64,000 nucleotides of DNA from an uncultured Bacillota bacterium (GCA_927441425.1 CAKMKG010000002.1:1-64000); one strand, 5' to 3'. Positions 26,178-36,769 are shown, numbered from the stretch's first letter. Notes: a model not told the origin generated them from the letters alone. Numbers and translations are program-made.

Positions 26178-27404
26178 ATGTACTACGAAAAGAAAAAGGA
26201 AATGATTGCAATGCTTCTGGCGGGAGGGCAGGGAAGCCGCCTTGGGATTCTTACCAACCACGTGGCAAAACCTGCAGTCCCATTCGGAGGCAAATACCGA
26301 ATTATTGATTTCACCATATCAAACTGCGTAAATTCCGGTATTGATACCATCGGAGTCTTGACCCAGTACCGGCCATTGGAGCTGAACGCCTATATCGGTA
26401 ACGGGCAGCCATGGGATCTGGATAGACTCTTCGGCGGAATTACCATTCTACCTCCCTATATGAAGGCAAATGCAGGGGAATGGTATAAAGGAACTGCCAA
26501 CGCTATTTATCAGAATATCGAGTATATTGAAATGAATCACCCGACCTATGTCCTGATTTTATCCGGCGATCACATCTACAAGATGAATTATCAGATGATG
26601 CTGGAATATCATATTGAAAAAAATGCCGATTGTACCATCGCGGTGCTCAATGTACCACTGGAAGAAGCAAGTCGTTTTGGCGTGATGAACGCCGATGAAA
26701 CTTTGAAAATATATGAATTTGAAGAGAAACCACTACAGCCAAAGAGCACTTTGGCCTCCATGGGCGTGTACATTTTCAACTGGGAAAAACTGAAATCATA
26801 TCTTGTTGCGGATGAAGCCGATAAAAAGTCGGAGAACGATTTTGGAAAAAACATCCTGCCCAATATGCTTGAGGCAGGCGAAAATATGTATGCCTACGAA
26901 TACAAGGGATATTGGAAGGATGTAGGGACTGTAGAGTCCTTATGGGAAGCCAATATGGATCTGCTGAATCCGGAGGTGCCGATCGAGCTGAACGATCCCC
27001 CATGGAAGATTTATTCCAGAAACGCGACACTTCCGCCTCAGTATATTGGAAACAATGCCAAACTGAATAATGTAACGATATCGGAAGGCTGCAGCATCGA
27101 TGGAGAAATAGAAAACAGCATTATATTTCCCGGTGTCACCATAAAGGAAGGCGCCGCCATCAGAAATTCTATCTTGATGCCGGGTGTAACCGTTGGGAAC
27201 CACTCAACCATAGAATATACGATCATCGCTGCGGACACCGTGATTGGGTCCAATGTTTGCATGGGTGCATGCGCAATGCCCGTCGAACCGGGTCGTCATC
27301 CGGAAATCAGTGTAATCGGTCAGGGCATCACCATTGCAGACGGAACAGTGATACCGCCCGGGGCCATGATTGGTGAAAGTATCTTACAAAAGGAGGGAGA
27401 ATAA
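26178..27404 (+). CDS. glgC: Glucose-1-phosphate adenylyltransferase, catalytic subunit
   Basis: A 408-residue enzyme making ADP-glucose from glucose-1-phosphate and ATP, the committed step of bacterial glycogen synthesis. The nucleotide-binding loop is intact ([13 protein letters not shown], residues 13-25), followed by [15 protein letters not shown]. The ADP-glucose-associated segments [12 protein letters not shown] and the YWKDVGT motif are present. The C-terminal left-handed beta-helix has hexapeptide repeats. I chose ATG at 26178, preceded by GGAGGTGA that overlaps the glgB stop, rather than the in-frame TTG at 26163. Confidence 0.95.
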   Translation: MYYEKKKEMIAMLLAGGQGSRLGILTNHVAKPAVPFGGKYRIIDFTISNCVNSGIDTIGVLTQYRPLELNAYIGNGQPWDLDRLFGGITILPPYMKANAGEWYKGTANAIYQNIEYIEMNHPTYVLILSGDHIYKMNYQMMLEYHIEKNADCTIAVLNVPLEEASRFGVMNADETLKIYEFEEKPLQPKSTLASMGVYIFNWEKLKSYLVADEADKKSENDFGKNILPNMLEAGENMYAYEYKGYWKDVGTVESLWEANMDLLNPEVPIELNDPPWKIYSRNATLPPQYIGNNAKLNNVTISEGCSIDGEIENSIIFPGVTIKEGAAIRNSILMPGVTVGNHSTIEYTIIAADTVIGSNVCMGACAMPVEPGRHPEISVIGQGITIADGTVIPPGAMIGESILQKEGE

Positions 27405-27405
27405 T

Positions 27406-28530
27406 ATGAACGCATTGGGGATTGTTTTTTCCTATTCTGAGCATGAAAATCTTCGGGAACTGACGAAAATCAGAACACTGGCCTCTGTACCTTTCGGAGG
27501 CAAATACAGAATTATTGATTTTCTCCTTTCAAATTATGTGAATTCGGGAATTCATGACATCTCGATCATTACAAGAAATAATTTTCACTCCCTAACCGAC
27601 CACCTGGGCGCCGGAAAAGAGTGGGATTTAACAAGAAAAATCGGCGGCCTGAGAATCCTTTCACCGTTTTCAACTCCCGGAATTTCAGATCACAACGGTA
27701 ACTATTTAGGGACCATCGATGCGTTATTCAAAAGTATGCATTCGATTAAGCGATCCAGGGCTGATTATGTCATCCTGACAGGAAGCAATATCATTTGCAG
27801 CATTAATTATGACGATGTGCTGAAACGCCATATTGAGCGAAATGCAGACATCACAGTAGTTTACACAAATCCGAGAGAAGGGGTGGTCATTCCTTCCGAT
27901 GCTGCTTTGATTCGAATGGATGATAAAGAACGGGTATACGAACTGGCGTATAATAAAGAAGATATTATCCGGCAGGATACACCAATGTGCTTGGGCATGT
28001 TTGTCTTACGGAAATCGTTACTGGAATCGCTAGTTGCAGATGCAATTGCCTATGGACGTTTTGATTTTTATCACGATATCATCCAACGGCTCTGCGGCAA
28101 TCTTAATATCCTTGGTTACGAACATAAAAAAATCTATTTTGAAATAAGCAGCGTTTCTGGCTATATGAATGAAAATATGAAATTGCTTGATGAGAATATC
28201 AGAAAACAGATTTTTGAAAAACCTGTTTATACAAAAGTAAAGGATAGTGTTCCTGCGCAATATTGCATCGGCAGCAAGGTCTCCAATTCCATTGTTTCCG
28301 ATGGCTGTAAAATTGAAGGGACAGTGATAAACTCCATTCTGTCCAGAGGGGTCATTATCGGGAAAGGCGCAGTCGTGAAAAACAGCATCATTTTGCAAAA
28401 CACGGAAATCATGCGTAATGTGACGCTGGACAACGCGATTCTCGATAAAGACGTTATCGTAAGGGAAAACCGTCAACTGGTAGGACATGAAACCTATCCC
28501 GTTGTAATTGAAAAGAAAAGCATTATTTAA
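27406..28530 (+). CDS. glgD: Glucose-1-phosphate adenylyltransferase regulatory subunit
   Basis: A 374-residue GlgC paralogue. It keeps the [15 protein letters not shown] motif and the C-terminal beta-helix, but the GGxGxRL loop is absent at the N-terminus (MNALGIVFSYSEHENLREL). This is the pattern of GlgD, which forms a hetero-oligomer with GlgC and modulates its activity in Firmicutes. The ATG at 27406 follows GGAGGG and begins one base after the glgC stop, so expression is tightly coupled. An upstream in-frame GTG inside glgC is less likely. Confidence 0.92.
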   Translation: MNALGIVFSYSEHENLRELTKIRTLASVPFGGKYRIIDFLLSNYVNSGIHDISIITRNNFHSLTDHLGAGKEWDLTRKIGGLRILSPFSTPGISDHNGNYLGTIDALFKSMHSIKRSRADYVILTGSNIICSINYDDVLKRHIERNADITVVYTNPREGVVIPSDAALIRMDDKERVYELAYNKEDIIRQDTPMCLGMFVLRKSLLESLVADAIAYGRFDFYHDIIQRLCGNLNILGYEHKKIYFEISSVSGYMNENMKLLDENIRKQIFEKPVYTKVKDSVPAQYCIGSKVSNSIVSDGCKIEGTVINSILSRGVIIGKGAVVKNSIILQNTEIMRNVTLDNAILDKDVIVRENRQLVGHETYPVVIEKKSII

Positions 28531-28581
28531 GCTGTACAAAGTGTGTTATACATAAAAAATGAAGATCGGCAGGTGAGTCTA

Positions 28582-30006
28582 GTGAACATTCTTTTTATCA
28601 GTACAGAAGCAGCTCCCTTTGCGAAAAGCGGCGGACTCGGTGATGTAATCGGATCACTCCCCAGAGAATTAAACAAGTTGGGAGCCGATGCGCGGGTCAT
28701 GTTGCCTTTATACAAGAGCATTTGTAAAAAATATAAATCAAAAATGAAATTGGTTAAGGATTTTGCTGTAACGCTTTCCTGGCGAACACAATATTGCGGT
28801 ATCTATCAAATGGAACACGAAGGGGTTACTTTTTACTTCCTGGATAATGAACAGTACTTTGACCGCGATGCATACTATGGGTATTACGATGATGGAGAGC
28901 GATTTGCGTATTATTCGAAAGCGGCCCTCGAAGCATTGAATAGCCTTGATTTTACACCAGATATCCTGCATTGCAGCGAATGGCAGACTGCACTGGTTCC
29001 GGTTTACCTGAAGACCCTGTTTCGTGAGAATTCCTTCTTCTGCAGGTTAAAAACAGTATTTACCATCCATAATATTGAATACCAGGGGAAGTATGACCCT
29101 GGTATTCTCCATGATCTACTGGGTCTTACCGAGGCCGACAGGGGGATTCTGGAATATGACGGAGCAATCAACTATATGAAAGGCGCAATCGTGACCTGTG
29201 ATCGACTGACGACAGTCAGCTGCAGCTATGCGGAAGAAATCCTATATCCTTTTTATGGGAGGGGCCTTGAAACGATCATAAAAGAAAACCGTTACAAACT
29301 TAGCGGTATTTTAAACGGAATCGATACCAATCTGTATAATCCGTTCAGGGATCCTTTCCTGAACGCCAAATTTTCAAAGAACACGCCGACGAAGAAGCGG
29401 GGAAATAAAACTGCTCTTCAGGATTGTCTGGGATTAAAGCAGGATGCTGAAATACCCATTATTGCCATGATTGGAAGGCTGGCGGAGCATAAGGGAATCG
29501 AACTCGTCATCGAAGCCTTTGATGAAATAATGCTGGAAAAGATCCAGTTCGTTATTCAAGGCACTGGAGAATCGAGCTATGAGGATTTTTTCCTATCAAA
29601 GGCGCTCGAATATCAGGGCAGGATGTCGGCGGCAACGGTTTTTTCTGCAGAGCTTGCCAGCAAGATCTATGGGGGCGCCGATCTCTTTCTGATGCCATCC
29701 ATCAGCGAACCATGCGGATTAGCACAGATGATTTCTCTGCGTTACGGAACCATACCGATCGTGCGGGAAACCGGCGGGCTTGCGGACAGCATCGTTCCAT
29801 TCAACCCCGAAACGAGGAAAGGAAACGGGATTTCCTTTCAATCAGTCAATGCACAGGATATGCTGGGGGCAATCAAAAGGGCTATCGCACTGTACTGGGA
29901 TAAGGAGCAATGGGCGATCCTCGTGGACAATGGCATGAAATCAGACTTTTCCTGGAAATCCTCTTCAAAAGAGTATCTGCGGCTTTACAAGGAAATGATG
30001 AAATAA
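28582..30006 (+). CDS. glgA: Glycogen synthase (ADP-glucose)
   Basis: A 474-residue GT5 enzyme that extends alpha-1,4-glucan from ADP-glucose. The N-terminal sugar-nucleotide motif is KSGGLGDVIGSLP. The C-terminal domain has PSISEPCGLAQMISLRYGTIPIVRETGGL, the GT-B donor-site signature. I place the start at GTG 28582: AGGTGA lies six bases upstream, and the protein then begins NILFISTEAAPFAKSGGL like its relatives. Another GTG at 28543 lacks a ribosome-binding site. Confidence 0.94.
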   Translation: MNILFISTEAAPFAKSGGLGDVIGSLPRELNKLGADARVMLPLYKSICKKYKSKMKLVKDFAVTLSWRTQYCGIYQMEHEGVTFYFLDNEQYFDRDAYYGYYDDGERFAYYSKAALEALNSLDFTPDILHCSEWQTALVPVYLKTLFRENSFFCRLKTVFTIHNIEYQGKYDPGILHDLLGLTEADRGILEYDGAINYMKGAIVTCDRLTTVSCSYAEEILYPFYGRGLETIIKENRYKLSGILNGIDTNLYNPFRDPFLNAKFSKNTPTKKRGNKTALQDCLGLKQDAEIPIIAMIGRLAEHKGIELVIEAFDEIMLEKIQFVIQGTGESSYEDFFLSKALEYQGRMSAATVFSAELASKIYGGADLFLMPSISEPCGLAQMISLRYGTIPIVRETGGLADSIVPFNPETRKGNGISFQSVNAQDMLGAIKRAIALYWDKEQWAILVDNGMKSDFSWKSSSKEYLRLYKEMMK

Positions 30007-30043
30007 ATTAACACTGAAACAAGAAGAGAAAGGTTACTAATAC

Positions 30044-32485
30044 ATGGAGAAAAACTACACATCAAAAGAGATATCAGAGTTGATTGAAGGAAAGCTCTTG
30101 CGGCACTTCGGCCGGGAGGGCAGTAATGCAACGAAACTGCAAATATATCGCGCCGCCTGCCTTGTGGTGCGTGATATTTTATCGGAAAAATGGTTGAAAA
30201 ATCATGACATCATATGCTCTCAGACAGAAAAGCAGGTCATTTATCTGTCAATGGAATTTTTGCCCGGCACATCTTTAAGGAATCATCTCTTTAATCTGGG
30301 ACTGGAAGATATTTTACAGTCTGCTCTGAAGGACTACGATCAGGAGCTCGAAGAATTTTACACGATGGAACCGGATGCGGGCCTCGGAAACGGTGGCTTG
30401 GGGAGATTGGCATCCTGTTATTTGGATGCAATTTCTTCCTGCGGCATGTTTGGACAGGGAATGTCGATCTGCTATGAGTATGGGATTTTCAAGCAGAAGA
30501 TACAGGATGGAAAACAGATTGAACAGCCCGACGACTGGCTTGATCTCGGAGATTGCTGGCTCATTACCAAGGAAGACGAATCGGAGGAGGTCCATTTTGG
30601 CGGAACGCTGTCCGAGGTCTGGGACGACATGGGTAGAATGAAGCTAATCCATCAGAATTATGCCACAGTAATCGCGGTTCCCAGGGATATGTTGATTTCC
30701 GGATATCGGAGTGATGCCGTCAATACCTTACGACTCTGGGAGTCGACCTCACCCATCAGCATTGATATGGAGCTGTTTGCAAAGGGAGAATATCTGCAAT
30801 CTATGGAGGAGAAGCATCAGGCTGAGATCATATCAAAAATTCTATACCCTGAGGATGCCCACGATGAAGGAAAAACCCTGCGCATGAAGCAACAGTATTT
30901 TTTCATATCTGCTTCCATGCAGACACTGACCAAGCGCCATATGTTGACCTACGGAAAGCTGGATAATTTCCACGAAAAAATAGCAGTGCATATCAACGAT
31001 ACCCATCCAACCATGTCGATTCTGGAGCTGATGCGTATTTTGATAGATATCTATGACTATGAATGGGAAGAGGCATGGGATATCGTTACAAAAACCGTAT
31101 CTTATACAAATCATACGGTAATGCCGGAGGCACTGGAGCAATGGCCGGAATCCCTTTTCGCAGGACTGCTTCCAAGACTCCATTCTATATTAAAAGAAAT
31201 CAACCGCAGACATAATGAGGAATTGCTAAAGGCATTTCCCGATGATGAGCCCCTCAGAAATGAAATGGCCATCATAGGGAATGGGAAAATCAGAATGGCA
31301 AACCTCTGCGTGGTTGCTTCTCATACGGTGAACGGCGTATCATCTCTGCATAGCAGGATCATCAAAGATAAGCTGTTCAACGGATTTACCCGTTTAACAC
31401 CGGATAAGTTTACCAACGTTACCAATGGCATTGCATATCGCAGATGGCTTTGTCAGGCGAATCCCAAGCTTTCGAACTTTATTGAAGAACTCTGTGGCCC
31501 GGGATTCATAAAAAATTCCCAAGAGCTTGAGCTTTTGTTGAAGTTTAAGGAAGACCGCACTGTTTTAGAGCAGCTTGCCAAGATCAAGCGGGAAAATAAA
31601 ATCAAACTGGCCGATTATATAAAAACTCATAATAACATTATTGTAAACCCGGATTCCATCTTTGATGTACAGGTTAAACGGCTCCATGAGTACAAACGTC
31701 AGCTTTTAAACCTGATCCATATCATTGATCTTTATAATAAAATCAAGGAAAATCCGAATCTGGAGATGCAGCCACGAACGTTTCTCTTCGGCGCAAAAGC
31801 CGCAGCAGGCTACTATATGGCAAAGCAGATTATCCGTTTGGCTTGCAAACTGTCGGAACAGCTAGAAAAGGATCCTGTGGTAAGGGATCGCATAAAAGTC
31901 GTTTTTCTCGAAAACTATTCTGTATCCCTATCCGAGTTGATTATGCCTGCAGCGGATCTCTCAGAACAGATTTCATTGGCGGGAAAAGAAGCATCGGGAA
32001 CGGGAAATATGAAACTGATGCTCAATGGAGCGGTTACCATTGGCACCATGGACGGTGCCAATGTTGAAATTTACAACGCAGTAGGAGATGAAAACATTTT
32101 CATCTTTGGTATGGGTGTAGAACAGGTGGAGCAGCTCAGCAAAGAAGGGACGTATAGTCCATGGGGATTTTATCAGGATAACCGCAGCATCTCTGCCATC
32201 ATCAAGTTTCTTGCCAATGGGATCTTGGAGGATTCCTTTGGAGATATTATCAATTCTCTGACGACAGGCTTTAACGGAGAAGCGGATCAGTATTTTGTCA
32301 TTGCGGATTTTGAAAGCTATAAAACCGCCCAAACAGAAGCCGCCCAGGCATATCAGGACACCTTCCGATGGGGAGGAATGTCCCTGACCAATATCGCAAA
32401 GTCCGGCATATTCTCTGCAGACAGAAGTGTGCGAGAATATGCAGATCGAATTTGGAGGATACCATCATTAAATGATTCAATTTAA
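30044..32485 (+). CDS. glgP: Glycogen/maltodextrin phosphorylase
   Basis: An 813-residue PLP-dependent GT35 enzyme releasing glucose-1-phosphate from glucan ends. The substrate motif EPDAGLGNGGLGRLASCYLD begins near residue 110. The PLP lysine lies in EASGTGNMKLMLNGA, followed by IGTMDGANVEI. Full length. It lies 37 bases after glgA, so synthesis and breakdown genes are transcribed together. Its last 14 bases overlap the next gene. Confidence 0.95.
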   Translation: MEKNYTSKEISELIEGKLLRHFGREGSNATKLQIYRAACLVVRDILSEKWLKNHDIICSQTEKQVIYLSMEFLPGTSLRNHLFNLGLEDILQSALKDYDQELEEFYTMEPDAGLGNGGLGRLASCYLDAISSCGMFGQGMSICYEYGIFKQKIQDGKQIEQPDDWLDLGDCWLITKEDESEEVHFGGTLSEVWDDMGRMKLIHQNYATVIAVPRDMLISGYRSDAVNTLRLWESTSPISIDMELFAKGEYLQSMEEKHQAEIISKILYPEDAHDEGKTLRMKQQYFFISASMQTLTKRHMLTYGKLDNFHEKIAVHINDTHPTMSILELMRILIDIYDYEWEEAWDIVTKTVSYTNHTVMPEALEQWPESLFAGLLPRLHSILKEINRRHNEELLKAFPDDEPLRNEMAIIGNGKIRMANLCVVASHTVNGVSSLHSRIIKDKLFNGFTRLTPDKFTNVTNGIAYRRWLCQANPKLSNFIEELCGPGFIKNSQELELLLKFKEDRTVLEQLAKIKRENKIKLADYIKTHNNIIVNPDSIFDVQVKRLHEYKRQLLNLIHIIDLYNKIKENPNLEMQPRTFLFGAKAAAGYYMAKQIIRLACKLSEQLEKDPVVRDRIKVVFLENYSVSLSELIMPAADLSEQISLAGKEASGTGNMKLMLNGAVTIGTMDGANVEIYNAVGDENIFIFGMGVEQVEQLSKEGTYSPWGFYQDNRSISAIIKFLANGILEDSFGDIINSLTTGFNGEADQYFVIADFESYKTAQTEAAQAYQDTFRWGGMSLTNIAKSGIFSADRSVREYADRIWRIPSLNDSI

Positions 32486-34262
32486 TTCCAGAAAAGCCTA
32501 TTACAAGCATCCCTTTGGGGCAATCAAAAAAAATACAGACCTGTTCCTGCGAATAAAAATAACAGGAGACAGGCCTGTTATTTCTGCATCCCTTTTTTTC
32601 ATAAATGATGAGAACGGTAACGTGATCAGGACGGAAGGGAAGCTGGAAGGAGAAGTGCTCTATGAATTTTCTCTGCAGATCGATCAGATCGGCCTGTATT
32701 TTTATTATTTTGAGGTAATCTATCAGGATAACAGCCTGGATGTGACACCTCATAATCAGCTGACCGTATATTCCGATGATTTCTCTACACCCCAATGGCT
32801 GAAAACCGGCGTGATGTATCAGATCTTTCCAGATCGTTTTGCGCGCAGTGATCGTTACGGAGCGCCGCCGCAGAATAAAAACTATAGCCTTAGAAATGAT
32901 TGGGGAGGCCTGCCCCAGGATCAACCTGATGAGGATGGGATTGTTCAGAACAATGATTTCTTCGGCGGAAATCTCAGGGGAATCCTCGAGAAACTCGACT
33001 ATCTGAAAGATCTGGGTGTGACGGTAATCTACCTCAATCCTATCTTTGAAGCATACTCCAACCATCGCTATGATACTGCAGATTATAAAAAAATTGATCC
33101 CATGCTGGGCACGGAGGATGATTTCATACTGCTGTGTGGGGAAGCAAAGATAAGAGGGATACGGATCATCCTGGACGGTGTATTCAATCATACAGGAAGC
33201 GACAGCCTGTATTTCAATAAAAGTGGTCGCTATCCAGAGCTGGGTGCTTATCAAAGCAAAGAATCCCCTTATTACAAATGGTATCACTTCATTGAATTTC
33301 CTGACAGTTATGACGCCTGGTGGGGCATTGATACACTGCCCAATGTGAATGAAATGGAACCTTCCTTTTTAGATTATATCATCCGTTCAGAGGACTCAGT
33401 GATCAAGCACTGGCTGCGCTGTGGTGCCTCCGGATTCCGTCTGGACGTGGCTGATGAATTGCCTGATGGTTTTTTGGAAACATTACGGACGGCCGTAAAG
33501 GAAATCAAACCTGATGGAGCCGTAATCGGGGAGGTTTGGGAGGATGCATCCAACAAGATTTCCTATAGCTTAAGAAGAAAGTATTTTCTGGGAAATCAAT
33601 TAGATACCGTAATGAATTATCCGCTGAAAAATGCAGTCATTGTTTATCTTGTTCACCGAAAAGACGGCCTAGAGCTGGAACAGGTCATAAACAGTATTTG
33701 GGAAAACTATCCTAAGCCTGCTTTTCAGACGTTGATGAATATCCTAGGAACACACGATACGCCAAGAATCCTGACCGTATTGTCTGAAAACAGTAAGGAT
33801 GAGGATTATACCCGGCAGAGGTTGTTCCTTGCCTTTTTAATTATTTCATTTATGCCCGGAATTCCCTGCATATACTATGGCGATGAACGCGGCATGAAAG
33901 GAGGAAAGGATCCGTTTAACCGTATGTGCTTCCTTTCGGAAGACGGTGATCCGTCTATTCTGCGGTTCTTCAGACGACTGTTCACCTTTCGGAGAAAAAT
34001 TGACGGACTGGAGGATCAGTCCTTTCGGCCAGGCTGGGCCGAAGGGGGCTTCTATTCCTTTCGCAGGGAGGGAAAAACTGGGCGATTGGTCATCGCCACA
34101 AATGTTGGAGATCAGGATTATTCACTAAATCTTGACCTGAACGAAAACGAAGTCTTGCAAGACTTCTTAATCAGTGGTTCCGTATCCTTTGAAAAGCAGG
34201 ATGTTTTTCGAATCAAAGAAAATTCCGGCATTGTTGTATACATTAAGCATAGGGCAGAGTAG
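32472..34262 (+). CDS. GH13 alpha-glycosidase (neopullulanase/cyclomaltodextrinase-like)
   Basis: A 596-residue glycoside hydrolase with an N-terminal beta-domain (about 1-110) typical of the GH13_20 group and an (alpha/beta)8 barrel. Catalytic residues are visible: Asp in GFRLDVADELP, Glu in VIGEVWEDA and Asp in LGTHDTPRIL. The barrel entry GVMYQIFPDRFARSD is family-typical. No signal peptide, so it is cytosolic. As the last gene of the glycogen operon it may trim phosphorylase limit dextrins or hydrolyse maltodextrins, taking the place of GlgX. Exact linkage specificity cannot be read. Confidence 0.88.
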   Translation: MIQFNSRKAYYKHPFGAIKKNTDLFLRIKITGDRPVISASLFFINDENGNVIRTEGKLEGEVLYEFSLQIDQIGLYFYYFEVIYQDNSLDVTPHNQLTVYSDDFSTPQWLKTGVMYQIFPDRFARSDRYGAPPQNKNYSLRNDWGGLPQDQPDEDGIVQNNDFFGGNLRGILEKLDYLKDLGVTVIYLNPIFEAYSNHRYDTADYKKIDPMLGTEDDFILLCGEAKIRGIRIILDGVFNHTGSDSLYFNKSGRYPELGAYQSKESPYYKWYHFIEFPDSYDAWWGIDTLPNVNEMEPSFLDYIIRSEDSVIKHWLRCGASGFRLDVADELPDGFLETLRTAVKEIKPDGAVIGEVWEDASNKISYSLRRKYFLGNQLDTVMNYPLKNAVIVYLVHRKDGLELEQVINSIWENYPKPAFQTLMNILGTHDTPRILTVLSENSKDEDYTRQRLFLAFLIISFMPGIPCIYYGDERGMKGGKDPFNRMCFLSEDGDPSILRFFRRLFTFRRKIDGLEDQSFRPGWAEGGFYSFRREGKTGRLVIATNVGDQDYSLNLDLNENEVLQDFLISGSVSFEKQDVFRIKENSGIVVYIKHRAE

Positions 34263-34304
34263 ACCTTGTATTGAATTAAATACAAATGAAATCCCTGGAT
34301 TGTA

Positions 34305-34333
34305 TTGACATCACGGTAACGTCCAATTATGAT
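34305..34333 (+). promoter_or_regulatory. nrdD promoter
   Basis: A consensus TTGACA (34305-34310), exactly 17 bases, then TATGAT (34328-34333). It lies 91 bases upstream of the nrdD start and immediately before two probable NrdR boxes. Confidence 0.8.
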
Positions 34334-34348
34334 AGTTTATACCGATTA

Positions 34349-34395
34349 ACACCATATATGGTATGAGCGTAAAAACCGCTCAATAAATATGGTTA
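34349..34395 (+). promoter_or_regulatory. Two putative NrdR boxes
   Basis: ACACCATATATGGTAT (34349-34364) resembles the NrdR consensus (ACACwATATATwGTGT-like) and contains the perfect palindrome ACCATATATGGT. A second, weaker copy, TCAATAAATATGGTTA (34380-34395), lies 31 bases further on. That is about three helical turns, the spacing known for paired NrdR boxes. Both lie just downstream of the predicted transcription start, so binding would repress nrdDG when deoxyadenine nucleotides are high. The consensus is recalled, not searched. Confidence 0.65.
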
Positions 34396-34423
34396 AATGA
34401 TAGCATAATGGAGGTACCTAGCA

Positions 34424-36769
34424 TTGGACGAAAGAAAACAGATATTAAAAAGGGATGGACGTTGTACAGAATTTAACGTTGAGAAGATTGCGAATGCAAT
34501 CTATAAAGCCGCAGAGGTTTTAGGCGGAAAAGACCATGAAATGGCGCTTGATCTTGCCAAGAAGGTAGAGAGGTATATTTTTGATAACGGCCTATCCGAC
34601 AGCCCAACTGTTGAGCAAATTCAGGATGCTGTGGAAAAAATCCTAATCGAGAACGGACATGCTAGAACAGCAAAGGAATACATCCTTTATCGCGCCGAAC
34701 GCACAAGGATCAGAGAGATGAATACCCGTCTCATGAAGGTTTACGAGGATTTAACGTTTAAAGAGGCGCAGGATAATGATATTAAACGGGAAAATGCAAA
34801 TATTGACGGCGACACCGCCATGGGGACGATGCTAAAATATGGTTCTGAAGGAGCAAAGCAGTTTTATGAGATGTTTGTACTTCATCCCGACCATTCAAAA
34901 GCCCACAGAGAAGGTGATATCCATATTCACGATCTGGATTTTCTAACCCTCACAACGACCTGCTGTCAGATCGACCTGGAAAAGCTGTTCCGCGGCGGAT
35001 TTTCAACTGGACACGGTTTTTTAAGGGAGCCCAACGACATTCGGAGTTATGCAGCATTAGCCTGTATTGCCATACAGTCAAACCAGAATGATCAACACGG
35101 TGGTCAAAGCGTTCCAAATTTTGATTACAGCATGGCAGCCGGTGTGAAAAAGACCTACAAAAAGCTGTATTATAGCAATCTTGGTAAGAGCATGGATATT
35201 TTGTGCAATACGGTGGATGGTGAGACGAAGGCAAAAGAAATTGGTGCGGTCATAGAACGGGATTTTCATATCGAGCCCAACATGGCAGACGACAGCGATT
35301 ACATAAAAAAAGAAGCAACCTATCTTGAGGAGTTTCTGACTGCAGATCAAATCAAGACGATTCAGCAGGTTGCCAAAAGCTATACGCAAAAGGAAATTAA
35401 ACGAGCAACTTATCAGGCCATGGAAGCCTTTGTACATAATCTGAATACGATGCATTCCCGCGCGGGAGCACAGATCCCGTTCAGTTCCATCAATTACGGC
35501 ACGGATACCAGCCCCGAGGGGAGACTGGTGATTGAAAGTGTGCTGAAAGCAACAGAAGCAGGTCTGGGGAATGGGGAAACAGCGATTTTTCCAATCCACA
35601 TCTTCAAGGTCAAGGAGGGGATCAGCTTCAATCCCGAAGACCCGAACTATGATTTGTTTCAGTTAGCCTGCAAGGTTTCAGCGAAAAGACTGTTTCCGAA
35701 CTTTTCATTTTTGGATGCGCCGTACAATCTCCAGTTTTATGATCCCAACAACCATGATACAGAGGTTGCCTACATGGGCTGCAGAACAAGAGTGATTGCA
35801 AACAATAACGATAAAACAAGACAAACGGTAGGCGGAAGAGGCAATTTGAGCTTTACCTCTATCAATCTGCCGAGACTGGCCATCAAAGCCAACGGCAATG
35901 CAGATCTCTTCTTTGAGGACTTGGAAAGAAAAATAACCCTTGTCATCGATCAGCTTATGGAGAGATACAAGATCCAGGCAGCAAAAAAGGTGAAAAACTA
36001 TCCATTCCTCATGGGTCAGGGTATCTGGATGGATTCAGATCAATTGGGACCCAATGACAACATTGGTGAAATATTAAAACACGGTACTCTGACCATGGGC
36101 TTCATTGGACTGGCGGAATGTTTAAAAGCCTTGATAGGAAGTCACCACGGAGAAACCGCTGAGGCCAGGAATCTGGGCATGAACATCGTCGGCTATATGA
36201 GAAAACGCATGGATGAGGCGTCAGAAAAGACTGGCTTTAATTATACACTCATTGCAACACCGGCAGAAGGACTTTCCGGTAGATTTGTAAGGTTAGACAG
36301 AGAAAAATACGGAAGCATAGAGGGTGTGACTGACAGGGAATACTATACGAATTCCTTCCATATTCCGGTTTACTTTAATATTTCAGCCTTTGATAAGATT
36401 AATATAGAGGCTCCGTATCATAGGCTGACCAATGCGGGACATATTACCTATGTTGAGCTTGACGGCGACCCTGCAAAAAATCCGGCTGCCTTTGAACGCA
36501 TTGTACGCTATATGAAAGAAAGCGGAATCGGTTACGGTTCCATCAATCATCCGGTTGACAGAGACCCGATCTGCGGCTTTACCGGAGTCATCGATAACGA
36601 ATGCCCCAAATGCCATCGGCTGGAAACGGAAGGAGATTTGGGCTTTGAGCGAATCCGAAGAATTACCGGCTATCTGGTCGGAACAGTGGATCGTTTCAAC
36701 AACGCGAAGCGGTCAGAAGAGAACCAACGGGTAAAACACAGCGTTGAAGCAGGGTTTGAAATCATATGA
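34424..36769 (+). CDS. nrdD: Anaerobic ribonucleoside-triphosphate reductase, class III
   Basis: A 781-residue glycyl-radical enzyme reducing ribonucleoside triphosphates to deoxy forms. The N-terminal ATP-cone is at about 1-95 (ILKRDGRCTEFNVEKIANAI). The C-terminal zinc site is C-GFTGVIDNECPKC. The glycyl-radical motif is RRITGYLVGT near residue 745. The start is TTG, supported by GGAGGT eight bases upstream; no in-frame ATG fits. The activase gene nrdG overlaps its stop (ATGA). Confidence 0.96.
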   Translation: MDERKQILKRDGRCTEFNVEKIANAIYKAAEVLGGKDHEMALDLAKKVERYIFDNGLSDSPTVEQIQDAVEKILIENGHARTAKEYILYRAERTRIREMNTRLMKVYEDLTFKEAQDNDIKRENANIDGDTAMGTMLKYGSEGAKQFYEMFVLHPDHSKAHREGDIHIHDLDFLTLTTTCCQIDLEKLFRGGFSTGHGFLREPNDIRSYAALACIAIQSNQNDQHGGQSVPNFDYSMAAGVKKTYKKLYYSNLGKSMDILCNTVDGETKAKEIGAVIERDFHIEPNMADDSDYIKKEATYLEEFLTADQIKTIQQVAKSYTQKEIKRATYQAMEAFVHNLNTMHSRAGAQIPFSSINYGTDTSPEGRLVIESVLKATEAGLGNGETAIFPIHIFKVKEGISFNPEDPNYDLFQLACKVSAKRLFPNFSFLDAPYNLQFYDPNNHDTEVAYMGCRTRVIANNNDKTRQTVGGRGNLSFTSINLPRLAIKANGNADLFFEDLERKITLVIDQLMERYKIQAAKKVKNYPFLMGQGIWMDSDQLGPNDNIGEILKHGTLTMGFIGLAECLKALIGSHHGETAEARNLGMNIVGYMRKRMDEASEKTGFNYTLIATPAEGLSGRFVRLDREKYGSIEGVTDREYYTNSFHIPVYFNISAFDKINIEAPYHRLTNAGHITYVELDGDPAKNPAAFERIVRYMKESGIGYGSINHPVDRDPICGFTGVIDNECPKCHRLETEGDLGFERIRRITGYLVGTVDRFNNAKRSEENQRVKHSVEAGFEII

